A DNA stretch of 64,000 bases from the NCBI RefSeq assembly GCF_003473485.1, contig NC_053044.1:56646091-56710090 (forward strand). Reading direction: 5' to 3'. Within the stretch, counting starts at the first letter, position 1, and each line of letters starts with the position of its first letter. Under the pieces are notes generated by a model. It searched no databases. It worked only from the letters and a program-made list of their open reading frames with translations, and was not told where the DNA came from. The translations under genes were made by a program, and so were the position numbers. This stretch comes from Medicago truncatula (taxonomy: Eukaryota > Streptophyta > Magnoliopsida > Fabales > Fabaceae). This document shows positions 63,478 to 64,000 of this stretch, one piece after another.

Positions 63478-63700
63478 TTTTTTTTATTTTATTTTTTAAA
63501 ACTTGGTAACCGATCCAATAATCGACTAATTCGAGGGGACTAATCTCACCGTCCGTTTGCGGGGCCCCGTTTAAAGCCAAAGCAAGCTTTGTATGGACTT
63601 AGTCCACCGAAATTGGCACCAGAGGGAATCGAGCCTGAGACCTTTGGAGGAGCAAACTCTAATATCCCAAACCAACCACTTGGCCAACGCAAAATGGATT
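63478..63700 (-). mobile_element. tRNA-derived SINE, second copy of the 8692-8890 family
   Basis: The same sequence as 8692-8890, with scattered differences. On the minus strand it carries 'ggccaagtggttggtttggg' (A-box), 'caggctcgattccctc' (B-box-like) and a poly(A)-type end seen as T-rich DNA at 63478-63499. The flanks ctaaccagtga (63467-63477) and ctaaccaatga (63701-63711) differ at one position. Confidence 0.85.
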
Positions 63701-63711
63701 CTAACCAATGA

Positions 63712-64000
63712 CCCTTGACACGTTAAAGAAATAAAATAAAACATTTACATTGAAAACATCATCTTTTACACTTATAAGACTTTGACCATATAAATTTTAA
63801 GATATTCATACTATATTTGTTTCTTTAACTGGTGTTCAGACATTTTCCTATCTTTTTTGGTGTATGAGAAAAGAGAATAACTTTGTTTTTTTAAGAAGAA
63901 AGAATAACTGTTATTTAAACTGTATATAAGGAAAATAATATTACCTATGTCTCTAAATATAAGACCCTTTGACAAAATCATGGGAATTAAGAAAGTTGAT
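63712..64000. other. Terminal stretch, no gene seen
   Basis: The last 50 bases ('cctatgtctctaaatataag') may be the start of another Stowaway-like element that runs off the window. Confidence 0.3.

Overview
The window is nuclear DNA from a flowering plant, most likely a papilionoid legume of the Medicago/Trifolium type (inference). The evidence is AT-rich intergenic DNA, short GT-AG introns, plant-only families (FREE1-type FYVE protein, EXL-type GDSL lipase, AKR2 relative, plant mobile domain relic), a nuclear tRNA-Arg, and a dense load of plant transposons: SINE, L1-type LINE, and Mutator-, Tourist- and Stowaway-type MITEs.

Four protein-coding genes look intact. They are a single-exon PNRC-like protein (3713-4279, +), a zuotin/ZRF1 (GlsA-type) J-domain plus SANT chaperone (11144-13105, -), a prostaglandin E synthase 2-like thioredoxin/GST protein (31760-34121, +, 6 exons) and a FREE1/FYVE1-like endosomal sorting protein (35418-40396, +, 10 exons). 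A GDSL esterase/lipase (48904-54000, +, 5 exons) is also open throughout. An AKR2-like gene (59504-63093, +) keeps the chaperone-like N-terminal half but has lost the ankyrin repeats and runs into unrecognised exons. One tRNA-Arg(TCG) lies at 22227-22300.

Layout. 1-11 kb holds a long Mutator MITE, the PNRC-like gene, a tandem duplication built around (GA)n tracts, a possible organelle fragment and a SINE. 11-30 kb holds the ZRF1 gene and, about 15 kb away, a second copy of the locus duplicated with its promoter and 3' flank. That copy is broken by an in-frame deletion, a nonsense codon, a frameshift and a 2.15-kb foldback transposon. Between the two copies lie a PMD relic, a LINE copy, nested Mutator elements and the tRNA. 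31-41 kb is the gene-dense part. 41-48.9 kb and 54-59.5 kb are gene-poor and made largely of inverted-repeat elements. The GDSL and AKR2-like genes carry MITEs in their introns.

The genes do not form a pathway. The most notable structures are the decayed ZRF1 copy, which still has an open SANT-SANT half; the foldback element with arms made of roughly 66-bp tandem units; the chimeric AKR2-like gene with two duplicated GC-AG introns; and a cohort of about seven Mutator-type elements recognisable from 9-bp target duplications. Exon boundaries were placed by hand from splice consensus, reading-frame continuity and family homology; no search or alignment was run.
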